Shown here: in pieces, positions 25,344-38,200 of the stretch | Layout: each line of letters starts with the position of its first letter | Position numbering within the stretch: the stretch's first letter is position 1 | DNA from: Sarcocystis neurona | Lineage: Eukaryota > Apicomplexa > Conoidasida > Eucoccidiorida > Sarcocystidae | Direction of reading: 5' to 3' | Assembly (NCBI GenBank): GCA_000727475.1 | Contig: KL647302.1 | Location: forward strand, 2,303,234-2,367,233 | DNA length: 64,000 nucleotides | The notes under the pieces: model-generated | What the model was told of the DNA's origin: nothing | Seen by the model: the letters and a program-made list of their open reading frames with translations, nothing else | The model's database searches: none | Program-made: the position numbers and the translations under genes

Positions 25344-26097
25344 CTACACCACCAGGAGGGTGACTGGGCACCTTCAAGACAGTGCAGACGTACTAACATG
25401 CAATTTAGTTATTTGCCTGCAAATGTGGTACAGTTGTGTGAATACGTGGACAGGAGTAATGCACTTCTTTGAGGGTGTTCAGCTGCAGATGCTTCTACAG
25501 CTGTAAGTGTATGGATCGCGGTGCTGCTCGAATTGGCCTCGTCACGAAGGCGAGCTTAAGCACCATTATCCGCTCGCGACTGCCTTTAGTTTCGCCACGT
25601 ACTTGATCGAATGCCTACACTTTTTCAGGTGCACACACGAACCCATAAATCCTCCATCTGACATCGAGAGGTGTGCGTTCATCATACATTTTACCTACGA
25701 ACTACATAGCGGGCACACTTGCTCCCCGTGCAAGGCGCACACTACCATGCTTTTTTTTTGCTGTGGAGGGGAGTTGGTAAGTCGAGACAGTACGAGTGAC
25801 ACTTCAGAGATTACTTGTAGTCCCCTTCGTCTTATTAACAGTTTCACAGCAGATAAGCCTAAGAATCCACGATACGCGTTTACCCTTCTGTTGTGGACAT
25901 CGGCAGTCCACAACTTGTCAAGTGCCCCAGAAGACACTTATACCATTGAGAGTATCACGCGCTTTGCTTCGGTTTGCTCAGACGTGCAGATTCCACTGGA
26001 GCCTGCCAGTGAAGAAACCACACAACACCAGACATTTCCAATAAGAAAGGCCTATTCCAAAACAAGCACTGACACATTTGCTTCTTCTTTCTTGTGA
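25344..26097 (+). CDS. possible divergent spliced gene, unknown
   Basis: An open frame ending near 25503 (VMHFFEGVQLQMLLQ) meets the canonical donor CT/GTAAGT. A 126-bp candidate intron ends cacactttttcag, and the next exon continues in phase with CTHEPINPPSDIERCAF. A second GTAAGT follows GGEL at about 25776 and could splice to tttcacag at about 25849, or the frame can read through to TGA at 26097. I recognise no domain. The evidence is splice sites and phase only. Confidence 0.3.
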
Positions 26098-28094
26098 AGG
26101 TTTCTGTTTGCCTTCCCATGCAAAATAAAAAGTGTCTACGCGCTTGGGAAAAGCCAAACAGCTATGGACAGGCACCGGTTCATGCCCCCACCAGTTGAAG
26201 AGGTATTCTTTGCAGAAATCTCCTTGTCCCGCCTTGTACCGGCTCAATCAAATGATCTTCTGTTTCGGCGAGCGTACATAGCTACCACAACAAGTGACTG
26301 AGCGTAGATACTTTTCTGCAGCAACGGCTGCGCGCTAACGTCAGCTGTGTGCAAGTTGAGCGGAGCGCACAATAGCGTCTTCATGCGCACAAGACAACCC
26401 GAAGTGCTTAGCAGCCCGTCTCAACTTCACGAGTGAATAATTTGAGGAAAGACGTATGGTCACTGAGCGCGGTCAAGAGCAACAACGTCACTTTTCTGCA
26501 GAGTCGAGGTACAAGCATTGTGATTGATCCTTCCTTACAGAGTGAAAACTGTTAGAGTTTGATGGCGCTGTTCTCTTTGGTCAAGTGGTTACTGGCTCTG
26601 ACCTTCACAGCACGGGAGACAATTCTTCAGCTCAACCGAAACCTCATCGTAACACCTAGAGAGACCACCACTTCGTCACTGTGCTAGTAGACATGTGAAA
26701 TCCGAAAGGAGCTTCAGGTGCACGATGAAATAGAAGAATATACTATGTCTATTTCTACAATACAGCTTTTTGAAAGTGCTCTTCCCTGCGCACAAACCGA
26801 GAACAGCTCCACTATTGCGGAGAAACAGGCTTACAACTTTAGTACTTGCTTTGTGAGTGTCAATGAAAGACACAGCGTGGTCGCCGTCCGCTGGTACACA
26901 TCTTTTCTTTTTTTGGGGTGCTCTCGTCATAGTGCAAAGCAGGAACAGCTTGAACAAGACGGTGAATGAGGTGTGGATTTAGTGACGGGAGTGAGCCGAT
27001 GCGGCTGGACAGGATTCTTCTTTTCACACATACAGGCATAGCCTCACCTCCTACCTGAGGTGATGCTGTAGCAAAAATTATCCCCAGCCTGAATTCTGCA
27101 CGTTTCACATCGTCGTCTATACACGCATTCGGTGAATATTCTACAACGGCCCCTGGAGCCCCGCAGACTATTATTTAATCCAGCTACGTCACATGACATA
27201 CATGGTGCGCATATCCACAGCCACACGCTGAGTCTGCAGCATATATGAAGACATCCTCAAAGACGTGAGTTACTCGTGCGACTTGTCTGAAGTACATATG
27301 AAGGCATCCACAAAGACGTGAGTTACTTGTGCGACTTGTTCTGAGATCCAGAAGCGAGTAGGTTACGAGTGTCGCGATTGGTCTCAGCTAGTGTATGGTT
27401 CTCCGCGTGCGTCCGTCCTTTGGAAGCAGTCACCAGTCCTGCATACCCCGTGACGCATTCGCGTGGAAGAATACAGGAATATCTATATACGCGTGTGTCC
27501 GTATTACTGGGGATAGCAAAAAGCATGACACTTCCTCGTAGTGAACACGAACACATCATGACGGTGATCTTTCAACGAAATTGTTGCAAGCTGCAGGCAG
27601 CACCCGCAGCAGACATCATGTGGATGCCTAAACGTGGGCACACGAATACTGAGGTCCCACCTACAGTGCTGAATCACTCACCCACATTTACAAACAGTTG
27701 ATCACAGTTGCACGCCCACATGCGAACGTGTCACTGTGCGTCCATCTGTGTGTCCGTGTGACAGTCTCTGCAGCCGTATACTTACGGACTGCTGTTCCTG
27801 CATCAGAGAGGTACTTTCAAACACATGTACGTGGCTGCACGTAGAAGGGTGTTGCTCTGGAAACGCACGTGCAGATACATCCGTAACCTCCGGTGTCGGA
27901 GTGCAGCACTGAGTTGACTTCATCAACGGCTACAGGTGTGAAACAGTACGCGTGTACCACAGAATAGAGTCCCGCACGCGCTTGCAGGCGTCCTCCACAA
28001 GTGGCGTAAAGTGGAGCCTGCTTGTAGATATGTTGCAAATACCTGAAGCGTGTATCATCATTTGAAAGACCTAACTTCCTGTCTCTGCAGTAAA
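26098..28094. other. no supported gene
   Basis: Unique-looking sequence of balanced composition. Short frames occur on both strands, for example 26718-26969 plus and 26676-26957 minus, which overlap each other, so neither is favoured. A 54-bp tandem duplication is noted separately at 27243-27343. Confidence 0.5.
27243..27343. repeat. tandem duplication, period about 54 bp
   Basis: Two copies of a block reading atatgaag(a/g)catcc, then aaagacgtgagtta, then gtgcgactt lie at about 27243-27289 and 27297-27343, with a few differences. Confidence 0.85.
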
Positions 28095-28238
28095 ATGTCA
28101 CAGCTAACTGAGGAGGAAGAACCTGAGCTCACGAAGCCTTGTCTGCATCAAGCGTGCTCGCAGACTGCGCTGACCAAAGCTCGCTGCGAGCTAGAAGAGC
28201 GTGCGAAGAGCGGGTGGATAACCTACGCTCGAAAATAG
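28095..28238 (+). CDS. possible complex III hinge (QCR6/UQCRH-like) fragment
   Basis: A superb acceptor (acttcctgtctctgcag) is followed four bases later by ATG and a short frame: MSQLTEEEEPELTKPCLHQA, CSQTALTKAR, CELEERAKSG. An acidic stretch, then Cys-x4-Cys-x9-Cys followed by Glu and Arg, resembles the first half of the cytochrome bc1 hinge subunit, which has an acidic N-terminus and paired cysteines in two helices. The frame then runs WITYARK and stops, so the second helix would need a donor (GG/GTGGAT at about 28218) and a later exon. A Cys-rich exon after cgtttcttttag at about 29641 fits in phase but is 1.4 kb away and does not show the expected spacing. Identity is tentative. Confidence 0.3.
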   Translation: MSQLTEEEEPELTKPCLHQACSQTALTKARCELEERAKSGWITYARK

Positions 28239-30161
28239 ATGCGCGTGCACTACCAACTAGCCGAGTGAGTCGAACGCCGTGAAATGTGAAGGTGGACTGC
28301 ATGATACGCAACTCATGTGTTTCTTTCCCATGACTTCCTCCAAGGTTGCAGCATTCTGGTAATAATTTTCGGTGTTGTGCACTGGGGGGTATATCGTATG
28401 CTCCAGCTCACCACTTGAGTTCGCTAATTGGCCACTTCAAACAAAGCTTCCTTTCATCAAGGATTCATGAGCAACAATGAGGAGGATTCTGACGGAATCA
28501 CCACGATGATTCAAGCTCTTCCGTTGACAAAACGGTTTATACCTGGCATGCCCTTTCTGTTCAGAAACGCGCGGCCTGCCAGCGCGGTAGATGCTGCTGT
28601 GTGTTTTATTTGGACCTCGTGTCTACCACCGTCATGCGGCAGGGACCTACGCAGACCACAGCTACCCCATACAATCATAGCGTCACAGAAAACAGAATCC
28701 AGACACTTGAGCCTAGTCCCTCTACAAAAGACTCTACAAGCTCATGTTATAAACCCGACCAGGCTCGTATGCAACCACAACCATTCTGTGTTAGAGCCCT
28801 TGGGGGCAAGTGGAATTCCGATGGAGGCAACCAAAAGAAAAGGCCGGAATCTTTACTCTTCCAGGCAGAAGTCACTCCTGTGGTAGGATACCGCCCTAGG
28901 TGCTTACTTCGAAAACTTGCAGATGAAATATACCCCATAACAAGAGCGGAGAAGAACTCCGGCATAGAGGTCAGGTACAATCTATGAAGTCACGAAGAAG
29001 CTGCCGTTATCAGGAAAGGGCAGAAATATCACGGAAACGCGCACCGTGCTCCGTTCTTGTAGATAGTATCTACAGAACCCTCACATCACAGAGCTTAGGC
29101 TCCCTGCCTCCTGGCATGCCTTCGTAGTTGAATGCAGGCGCCCGTGAATGATACGTACAGAGTAGACACCTCTAAATATGCGCATGTACAATATACACAC
29201 TTTTACGTACCAGATGTATCTGGTAGAACGTACGAAGACTTATTACACGTATGTAGATAGAATACGTTGCAGTTGCGGGTACACAAGATCGTGCTGATGG
29301 CCACTACAGCCCATGTTGGTCGTCAAAGGAACACACGCGCCTCTTCTTACTTTTAATGTGAGAAATAAATTATCGTATGCCACTATACTGCTTCAAATGT
29401 GCAAGCAGTGCAACTGGCCTGTATTGTATCTTCATGCTTTACGTTGCGGATTCGTCGGGCCGGGGTGGGAGGTAAGGCAACAGGAGCCGCTGCTGCGGCA
29501 GCGCGCAAAATCCGTCGCAACCGTTTTTCTCCCGTAGCGGATGGTGGTGCTGCTGCTGCCGCTACTCGTATGCCGTACGCCCGGCACGCGCAGCTTCTTT
29601 CGCAAATTTTACATGCGATCGCGGCTTTCGTTTCTTTTAGGCTAAGCGGGAGAGCGTGCTTTTCGCAGTTCTGCTGTCAGAGGGTGCTGGAGCGCGAACG
29701 CTTCCGTTCTTGCGTAGAATGTACCTATGTTGTTGAGCTCCGTCCTCCTGCAGGCATACTCCTAGGTTTGCATACATATTAATCACGTTGTCGTATGTAG
29801 TGGTACAGTAGTGGAAGTGTCAATGTTAAAGTAGGATTATATCGCCGAGTTCCGGCAGTCCCTCCTCGTTCCCAGTCGCATAATTGTTGAAATGGGGATT
29901 TTTCTGTGGTGTCCTTTCACTCCCACTCCCCCACCTCCGGCGGATCACTTTTTTTTTCCTCGCTTTTCTCGTTGAACAGAACGATTGTTCCCTGTATTGA
30001 TTCCCCTGTTTCTTACCCTTTTTTCGTTTCTGCTCTCTCCATCTCCCTCGTCCTTCTCGTGAGGCAGCTTCTCCCTTCCTCTATGGCTCCGTTTCTGTCC
30101 CTTCGGTTTTAAACTCGCTCTGTACGTCTCCCTTTTGCTCTGGCCCTTCCCCCGCTTGCGC
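28239..30161. other. mostly unassigned; CT-rich tract before small ORF
   Basis: A plus-strand frame at 28428-28886 and its neighbours are not distinctive. At 29570-29640 a pyrimidine-rich acceptor (ctttcgtttcttttag) precedes a short Cys-rich frame ending near 29780. From about 29910 to 30160 the plus strand is strongly CT-rich, resembling a promoter or 5' leader for a plus-strand transcript. Confidence 0.4.
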
Positions 30162-30413
30162 ATGTTCTACGATGTGGTTCTCCCAGCGCCGGACGGAAAG
30201 AGAATGACATGGCATCTTGCCCTGGCTCACTTAGGCGATTATTTATGGAGCAGCGCTTCAGCTGAGGCGTATTCGTTTTGTCAACGAAGCTGTCGTCCAT
30301 CAGAGAAGCGATTAGCCATCTTCCGCTGTTTAGCTTCCCAGGCAGCCGCGAGAAAAAATACAGTCGAATACAGGACTTTCGTCGTGGTGCCGGACACGAA
30401 AACAAGAATTTAA
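30162..30413 (+). CDS. small hypothetical protein, 83 aa
   Basis: An ATG directly after a 240-bp CT-rich tract opens MFYDVVLPAPDGKRMTWHLA, LAHLGDYLWSSASAEAYSF and CQRSCRPSEKRLAIFRCLAS, ending VVVPDTKTRI and TAA. The text is complex and non-repetitive, and the upstream tract looks like a coccidian 5' leader. I recognise no family. It could be the first exon of a longer gene. A long minus-strand frame overlaps it and cannot be excluded. Confidence 0.4.
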   Translation: MFYDVVLPAPDGKRMTWHLALAHLGDYLWSSASAEAYSFCQRSCRPSEKRLAIFRCLASQAAARKNTVEYRTFVVVPDTKTRI

Positions 30414-32286
30414 GCTTAGCGCACATGAGCTCGTGCGACCTCACTGTTTCTTTCTTTCCTTGCTGGTTTATTCCCCTGCATGATGTGATGCACTTAAAAC
30501 ATTTACTTGTTCTGCGATGACCTCTACGAAGGAGTAGTCTCGAGTAAGCGTGTCCTCGTCGTCGGTAGCTGAGTTTCCGTTCTCGTAGCACGAGGCAAAT
30601 TCTCGGTGTTACAGGTGTACAACGTAACTGTCGCAAGGTGTGGTACACGCATTTATCTACACAGTTTAGGTCCGCAGTTCGGCTGCAAGTCCTCTACCGT
30701 TGAGGACGATTTGTCTTATCGCCGAACCGTGACCTCGTTTCTCCAGGTAATTCAGTAGTCGACGGAGTCATTCCCCGTCACACGCCCGGTGCATGTGTGT
30801 ATGTGCTTCCGCCTGATGGCGAATTCCCCCAGGCGGCGAGCAAGGGGAAGCAGCAGTACTAACGACTGGCCGCGGCCCTGTGCGCGCTCGCGGCTGCTGC
30901 TGCTACAGCGCCTGCTTTGCTAATTTCAGCACAGACGAAGGGCGTCTGCGTGCGGAGGGGAGATAAAATTCAATGCAAAAAGCTCTCAGTTTTTGCCTAG
31001 GGAGTTTTGCGAAGCCTGTCCTAGTTCCCTAGAAATCCCGATGCCGGCGCGCAGGTCCTCCCTACGGAAGCGCTGTCACGCATGACGCGTGTCATGCATA
31101 GGAGCTACGATTATGGGCATCGGTGTACGTGGACACGTATTTATAAACGGGTGTCTGCGTGCTTATGTCATAGGGGGAGTAGCAGCTCTCGGAGCGGTTC
31201 ACCCATCCGCGTGTTTGTACGGCTGCGACGCTTTCCGCGCAGTACGTCTCTGTAGGAGTGGGGTAGCTGACGAAGGGGGAGGAAGGTAGTCATCATCGGC
31301 GTATTTTTTATGGATGGGGAAAACCGAGTGATTGCAGACTCTGTACTATTGCATATGTGTATATATGTATGTATGTGCACATACACATACGTATATATAT
31401 ATATATATGCGGAAGAGAGCAGCTGCAGGCCCGCGCTGTTGGAGTGCAGAGCAGGTGTGTCAGCAGTAAAAAACGGCAGAGGAACTCCGGTAGCTGCTGG
31501 TGGAAGCCGCAGTAGCACGAGACGACTGTGACAGTGAGGCAGCAAGGCGGCGGGGAGAAACTTGCACCACGAGTAGGAGCAGCCGCAGGAGCACAGGAGA
31601 ACAGCAGAGGGGGTTGTGCGTTTCGAAGAAGTTACGGCAGCCGCGCTGCAGACGAGAATGGTAAAATACCAGCAGTAGCAGAAGTAGCCGCGCCGACAGC
31701 AGGGGAAGAAGTCGCGCGTCAACCGCAGCAGCAGAAGTGGAAGAAGAAGGAGGAGGAGCAGAATGTGCGTCAACGTCGCCCTTTTTGAGGACGCGTTGTC
31801 TTTCTTTTGCTGCGAGCACTTCGCCAGAGCTCTCTGAGGCGCCGGGTGGAGCAGCGCAAGAATGGGCGACGCGTTGTGATAGAAGTGCAGCCCGCGTGCG
31901 TGGGGGTTCAAAGAGAAGAGCATTTTCTCTTCTCTGCATGTTCCTCGAACTTCTCGCGTGTGGGCTTCATCGTTTCTCCTGGAGACGCGCATGCCTGTAG
32001 CGCACCCTCCACGGAACTCCGCCTGCTGCCGCCCACTTCTTTGCAAGGTGTAGGCTGCTGCTGCAGCTGTTTGCTGGGATTGCTGCTGGCTAGGGAGCGC
32101 CACCGTTGCGTGTGCTGCTGTGGGGTGTGGGCAGCAGCGGCAGCAGGGAGGAGGAGGAGGAGAGGAGGAGGAGGAGGCGGACGTGCGGCATAGCAGCAGC
32201 GGCTACACCGCTTGTCGCGCTGCAGAGGTGGGGAAGGGCCGCGCGCCGTAAATGTGGGGGGTGTGCTGTTTCGTGCTGCCTGCGTC
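30414..32286. other. upstream region of the giant plus-strand gene
   Basis: No supported gene. AGC/GCA-rich sequence at 31.4-32.2 kb gives long open frames on both strands that read as Leu, Cys, Arg or Ala runs, which are repeat shadows. A TAG at about 32191 closes the giant gene's frame upstream of its first ATG. A GGA/GAG tract at about 32145-32180 precedes the start. A TA microsatellite lies at about 31390-31407. Confidence 0.5.
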
Positions 32287-35200
32287 ATGAACGGGGACGG
32301 GGGGAGACGAGACGCCGAAGGAGCGGGACTTTCTGTCAGTCGAACCTCTCCTGCTTCTTCCAGCACTCCTGCCACTCACGAATACCACGCGCATCAGCCT
32401 GCCGCTGCTGCCACTGTTGCAGGAGGAGGAGGAGGGGCTGCAACAGGAAGAGCTTCTGCAGCGTCTTCTGCCCGTTCTTCGTCTTCTGCTGGTGCCGCTG
32501 CTGCGCGTCCTGCCGCTTCCTCTTCTTCAGCTGCTGCAGGGCCACCGTCGCGAACAACAGCGCCTGCTGCTACCCTCTGCGCTTCACGTGGAGCACCGCC
32601 GCCGCCGCCAGCACTGCCGGGTTGCCGAGCTGCGTCTGGTTCCTCCATGCGAGTTGCTGCTCCGCCTCCTCCTCCTCCGCTTGCTGCCGCTGCTGCCGCT
32701 TCTTGTGCCCGTACAGCAGGAGGTTCCGCACCCAGCAGCCGCGCGTCCTGCGTAGCTGCGAGTCCTGCCGCCGTTTCTTCGCTTTCTCCTGCTCTTGCAG
32801 GCGTTGCTGCTGCAGCAGCGGCGTCGGGCAGCAGAGAAAATGAAACGCAGCGAGTTGCCGGTGGCTCGTCACATGCGTCTTCTGCAGCAGCTGCACCTCC
32901 CTCATCTGCGTCGCTTAGTAGGCATGCAGCAGGAGCAGCAGCAGCGGTAGGCCCTCCGGCTCTGCGGCTTCCAGCAGTGCCGCCTCCCCGAGCAGTAGCG
33001 GCAGGGGCAGCATCCTCCTCGGCAGGAGAGGCCGCGCCGGCTGTAGCGCCGGCAGCAGCCGGCACAGCAGGCAAGAGCAAATCGTCCTTCGTCACCACGG
33101 GAGGAGCAGCACCAGCAGCAGGAACGGCCGCAGGAACAGCAAAAGGTGCGCCGTCGCGGACGACAGGAGGAGCGGCGGCAAAACCTCACACAGTGACAGC
33201 AAAAGCCACTCCGCTCGTCCCTCCGGGCAGAGTCGGTCTTGCTGCCGTAGACAGACCCTCAGCGGTCGCTGTTGCTGGCAGTGCGACTCACCCAGCAGCT
33301 GCTGCTCGAAGTCCCGCTGCCGCTGCTGCCGGAGGTCCTGCTGCCGCCGCTGGGATTTCTGCTGCCGCCGCTAGGAGTTCTACTGCCGCCGCTGGGAGTT
33401 CTGCTGCCGCCGCTGGGAGTTCTGCTGCAGCACGAACATCGGCAGCTGCGTCCCGGGGCGGCGCTGCAGCATGGAGGGAAGGCGGGGCCTCTGCGTCTCA
33501 TCCGTCTTCGATTGCAAAGCGAGGACTGCTGTCGAGCAACAACAGCAGCAGCAGCAGTAGTAGTAGCGGCGCGAGCAGCAATAGCAGGAACAGCAGCATC
33601 AGCAGCACCAGCAGCAGCAGTCGAAGCAGTAGCATGGACAGCAGTGGCAAATCAGCGGCGCGTGCGGGGGCGACCGTAGCACCTGGGACACGAGCGGCGA
33701 CCGAAGGCGGAAGAGGAGGAGCAGCAGCAGCAGCTACAGAGTCGAGCAATCCCACAGCTGGAAGCAGTCGGTTTCTTAACAAGAACACTGCTGGTGTTGC
33801 GTCCAAAATAGCAACAGCAGGAGCAGGGAAGCTGGGCCCTCCGTCTGCTGCAGCTGCCTCTTCTTCCTCCTCTTGCTCGTCGTCTGCCGGCTCTGCAGGG
33901 GGGATTTGCATGCCTCCTGCGCCGCTGCCCCTTCGCTGTGGCAGCAACAGCAGCAGTGTGCTGAGGCCGGGAGTAGGAGTAAGCCAGCAGCCAGCTTCTT
34001 CGGCTAGTAGTCCAGCTGCTGTAGGAGTCAACGGAAGCAGCAGCGGCAGCTCCAAAGGCAGTGCTACTTCTAGTGCACCTGCAAGTGCAGCAGCAGCAGG
34101 AGCAAAAAAAGGAGAGGATCATCGCAGAGGGCCCTCTGTCGCTTTCACGAAAGCTGCTGCCGCGTTGGGTGCTGCTCCTGCTGCGTCTGCTGCTGCGTTG
34201 CCGACTAGCAGCAGCGCAAGTGCCGCTGTACATGCTGCAGCTGCGCCGCTGACCTCGAATAAGAACGCCAGCAGCGCCGGTGCTGCGCCGAGCAGCAGCA
34301 AGAACGGCGCGACCGCGGGGGGGACACCGGCTTCTGCTGCTGCCAGAGAAGGCAGACACACCAACAGCAGCAGCAACAGCAGCCGGTGCAACAGCAGCAG
34401 TCACAGCAGCAACACCGCCAGCAACAGCAGAAGTAACAGCGGGGGGAGCAGCTCTGGTGACAGCAGCAGCAGCACCGCCGCGAAGACCGGAGGGAAGGGA
34501 AGCCACGCGGGCGGCAGCAGCAGCAGGAACAGCAGCAGCATCAGCAGCACCAGTGGAACTATAAAAGTGAACGCGAAGACAACAGCGGGCAGCAGTAGCT
34601 CTGCTGCGTCGAGCTGGAAGAGTCAGTACTCTCCTAACCCGAGCAGCAGTGGCAGCAGCAACGCGAATAGCAGCGGCGGCACCACGGGCAACAGTAGCAG
34701 CAACATTACGAACAGCAGCTGCAGCAACAGCAGCACGAGCAGCAACAGCAGCACCAACAGCAGCACGAAGAGCAGCAGCAGCAACAGCAGCAGCAGCAAC
34801 AGCAGCAGCAGTAGTAGCATGGGCGGCAGCAGCAGTAGCCTTGGCAGCAGCAGCAGTAGTAGTATGGGCAGCAGCAGCAGTAGTAGCGTAGGGAGTCGGC
34901 ATGGGGGTAGCAGCAACAGTAGCAGTATTACTCCTGCAAGCAACAGCAGCAGCCGCAGCACAAGTGCGAGTGGCGCCGGGGCTTCAGGAAGCCGTGGCAG
35001 CAGCGGGGCTGGGGAAGCTGGCGAGGCGGGCGCGTCGAGCAGAAGCGGAGGAAAGCAGCAGGAGAGAGGCGCAGGGCAGTCGCAGCAGCACTCCCACGCG
35101 ACAAGTGGGAGCAGCAGCAAAAGCAGCAAAAGCAGTGCGTGGGGAGGGGCCCAGCAGCACCGTAGCAGCAGCAGCAGCCAGCGAGACAGAGACAGAGGAG

Positions 35201-38200
35201 GAAGCGGCGAGAGCAGCAGCGCAGTTCCGTCGAAGGGGTTTGGTGAATTTGACAGCGCTTTGAGCGCCCGGGAGCTGCGGAAAATAAAATACTACGAAGA
35301 ATTATTTTCTCGCCTAGCGAACGAAGAGAAGAAGCACAGCCACAGCAGCAGTGCGTCCTCCGCGAGTGGCAGCAGCAGCGCGGCTGCTTCTTCTTCTTCT
35401 GCGTCTTCTTCGTCTTCTTCGAGCAACAGCAGCAGCGAGAGAACGCATGCGAAGCGCGCTGCCGAGCACCGCAGAGTTGACGGACCAGCAGCAAAAATTC
35501 CGCATATCGTCAGTCATAGCAGCAGCAGTAGTAGCGGAGGGGCGGAGCCCGCAGCAGGGACATTGCTGCAGCAGGGAAGCAGCAGCAGCGGGCAGCAGCA
35601 GCACCAGCAGCAGCAAGGGGGAGGCGTTGGTGGTGCTTCAGGCGGCGGTGGCGACAGCAGCAGCGGCGCCCACGCGGGCAGTCTGAGCAGCAGCAGCAGC
35701 CACGTGAGTCCAGCAGTAGCGGCAGCAGCCGGTGGAGGAGGAGGACGGGAGGTAGGAGGATTAAAGAGAAAACACAGCCGGGTGATCGAGTCGTCAGAAG
35801 ATGAAGCAGAGACTTATCCCCGTGGGGCCGCAGCAGCTGGCAAGCGCGCTGCCCACGCGAGAGTAGGGCAGCAGCAGGCCGCAGGGGCAGATGTTAGCAG
35901 CAGCAGCCATCGCAGCAGCGGCAGTGGCAGTGCCGCAGCAGGTGGTGCAGGTAGAGGAGCGGAAGCCAGAGGTGGTGGGGTGTCGCGTAGTCACGCAGGC
36001 GTTGCTGCTGCTGATGGTGGGGGGACGAAGGCTGCTGCGGCGGTCGCAGGGGGAGAAGGCAGCAGCAGTTCAAGTCGTCAACAGCAGCACCAGAAGGCAG
36101 CTGGAGGATCTGCGGTTTCCTCTTCCTCGCCAAGCAGCAGTGGCGTGCTGCGGCAGCCAAGTGGATGGGAAGGTCCCGGCGGGAAGGGGGGGGGAGCTGC
36201 TGCAGCAGGGACTGGGAGCAGTAGCAGCAGCTGCAAGAAGCCTGCACATTCGTGGAAGAGGAGCAGCAGCAGTGGAGCAGCAGCAGGACCTGGAACGAAG
36301 CGCAGCGGGGCTGCTATGGCAGGGAGCACCAGGCGCGTGGAGAGCAGCAGCAGCAGCAGTAGCAGCAGCAGTAGCAGCAGCAGCAGCTGCAGCAGCAGCA
36401 GCAGTGACAGCAGCGACGAGGAAGGAGACATGTCTGGCAGCGTCAGGCGTAAAGCGGTCTCGAGCAGCAGCAGCAGCACGGGAAGTAGTAGCAGCAGCAG
36501 CACGGCAAGTAGCAGCAGCAGCAGTCACAAAGAGAAGTGTAAGTTGCTGCGGTCCGCATCATCCCCCCTGCAGCAGCAGCGGAAACGTGTTGGTCTTACG
36601 AGCAACGGCAACAGCCGTGAGAAGCATGCGAGCAGCAGCAGCAGCAGCGCGCACGGGGGGGGTGGGACAGCAGCAGCTACTGCGGGTGCGAAAACAGCCG
36701 GAGAAAAGAAAAGCCATTCGCTCGCTGTCGCCACTGCTGCCGCTACTCCCCGGGGCAAAGGAGCATCAGCTGCAGCTGCGCCAGCTGCTAAGAGCAACGC
36801 TGCCTCTTCTCTTCCACCTCAGCCAGTTGTCACCGGTGCTGCAGCAGCAGCAAGCAGCAGCAAGGCAGTAGCCTGCGCCTCGTCGTCCCTTCGGTCGCTG
36901 ACAGTGTCTTCTTCGAGCTCACACAGCCCGGCAGCCAGCAGTAGCAGCACGACACCAGGAGGAGGAGGAGCAAGAGAGGAAGAGGCGGCTGCCGACGCTG
37001 CTGCTGAAAAGTCTGCTGCAGCAGCAGCAATGGGAACGCCGCCCCAGGGGACCCGCGCGGACACTGGGCGAAGTGCAGCAGCAGCAGCAGCGGCAGCAGC
37101 ACGAGCAGCCGCGGGGAGTCACCACGGCAGAGCTGCGGCTGAAGCAGGGCTGAGCAGCTGCAGCAACAATCGTAACAGCACAGCCGCGCAGCAGCAGCAG
37201 CACCGACAGGAGAAGACGTTGTCTGCGGGAGCTTCCAGCAGCAGCAGCAGCATAAGGAGCACCAGTGGCGATACTGCTGCAGCAGCACGTCCTGGTGAAA
37301 CAAGCAAACAAGCGGCAGCTGCTGGTGCTGCTGCTCCTGCTTTTTCTGCAGCGAGTGGACGCTTGGGGAGGCCAGCAGCAGCAGCAGCAGGCGCTGCGGC
37401 AGCAGCACGAGGAGCAGCAGGCAGCACAAGCCACACTAAAGCAACAGCTGCTGCAGGAGGACGAGGAGGAGGAGGAAAAGATGGAGCTGCAGGCGTTATG
37501 GTGAAGCGACGAGCTTCAGGTGAAGAAGAGGAAGTTGGGGAACAGCAGCAGCAGCAACAGAGCAAGCTGGCGGCGGTTTCCATGTCGGATGTGGCGGCAG
37601 CGGCAGCAGAAACTGGCAGCAGCAGTCGTGGAACCGCTGCTGCTGCGGCTGCTCCTCCTGCGAAAGGCAGCAGTCTGCAGCAGCCTGCTGCAGCGGCGGC
37701 AGCAGCACCTGGCAGTCGTGCAGTGGGCAACACCGGAGAGAAGCAGCAGCGGCAGCAGCAGCGGCAGCAGCAGCGAGAACGGCAACAAGAGGAGAAGAAA
37801 ACAGGGGAAGGGAGCAGCGGCAGCGGCAACGCAGCAGGGACAGCTGCGTCTGCATGTGTTAAAAATGAAGAAAAAAGGAGCAGCAACACCGCGGCTGCAA
37901 CAAGCACGTACACTTCCGGACGGGGAGGAACAGGAGCGGCCAACAAGAAAGGTGCAGGCAGTACGTCTCCTGCTGCGGCAACAGCAACAGGAAGAGCAGC
38001 TGCTGCTGTTGTCAAAGGAAAGGCAGCGGCAGGAGCTTGTTCTTCTCCTGCGTCTGCCGCTGGAGACAGCAGCAGCAACAGCGGCAGCATTTCTGCCGCT
38101 GCTGAAGGTGGTCTCCAGGGAAGCAGCAGCAACGCATTCGCTGCGAAGAGCAGCAGCGACAGTTTAAAAGCAGATACCAGCTCCAGCAGCAGCAGGAAGC

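Noticed and set aside
30660..30730. A tRNA-like segment (agttcggctgcaagtcc).
   Set aside because: It does not fit the B-box consensus and I could not fold a cloverleaf. No other tRNA candidate was found.
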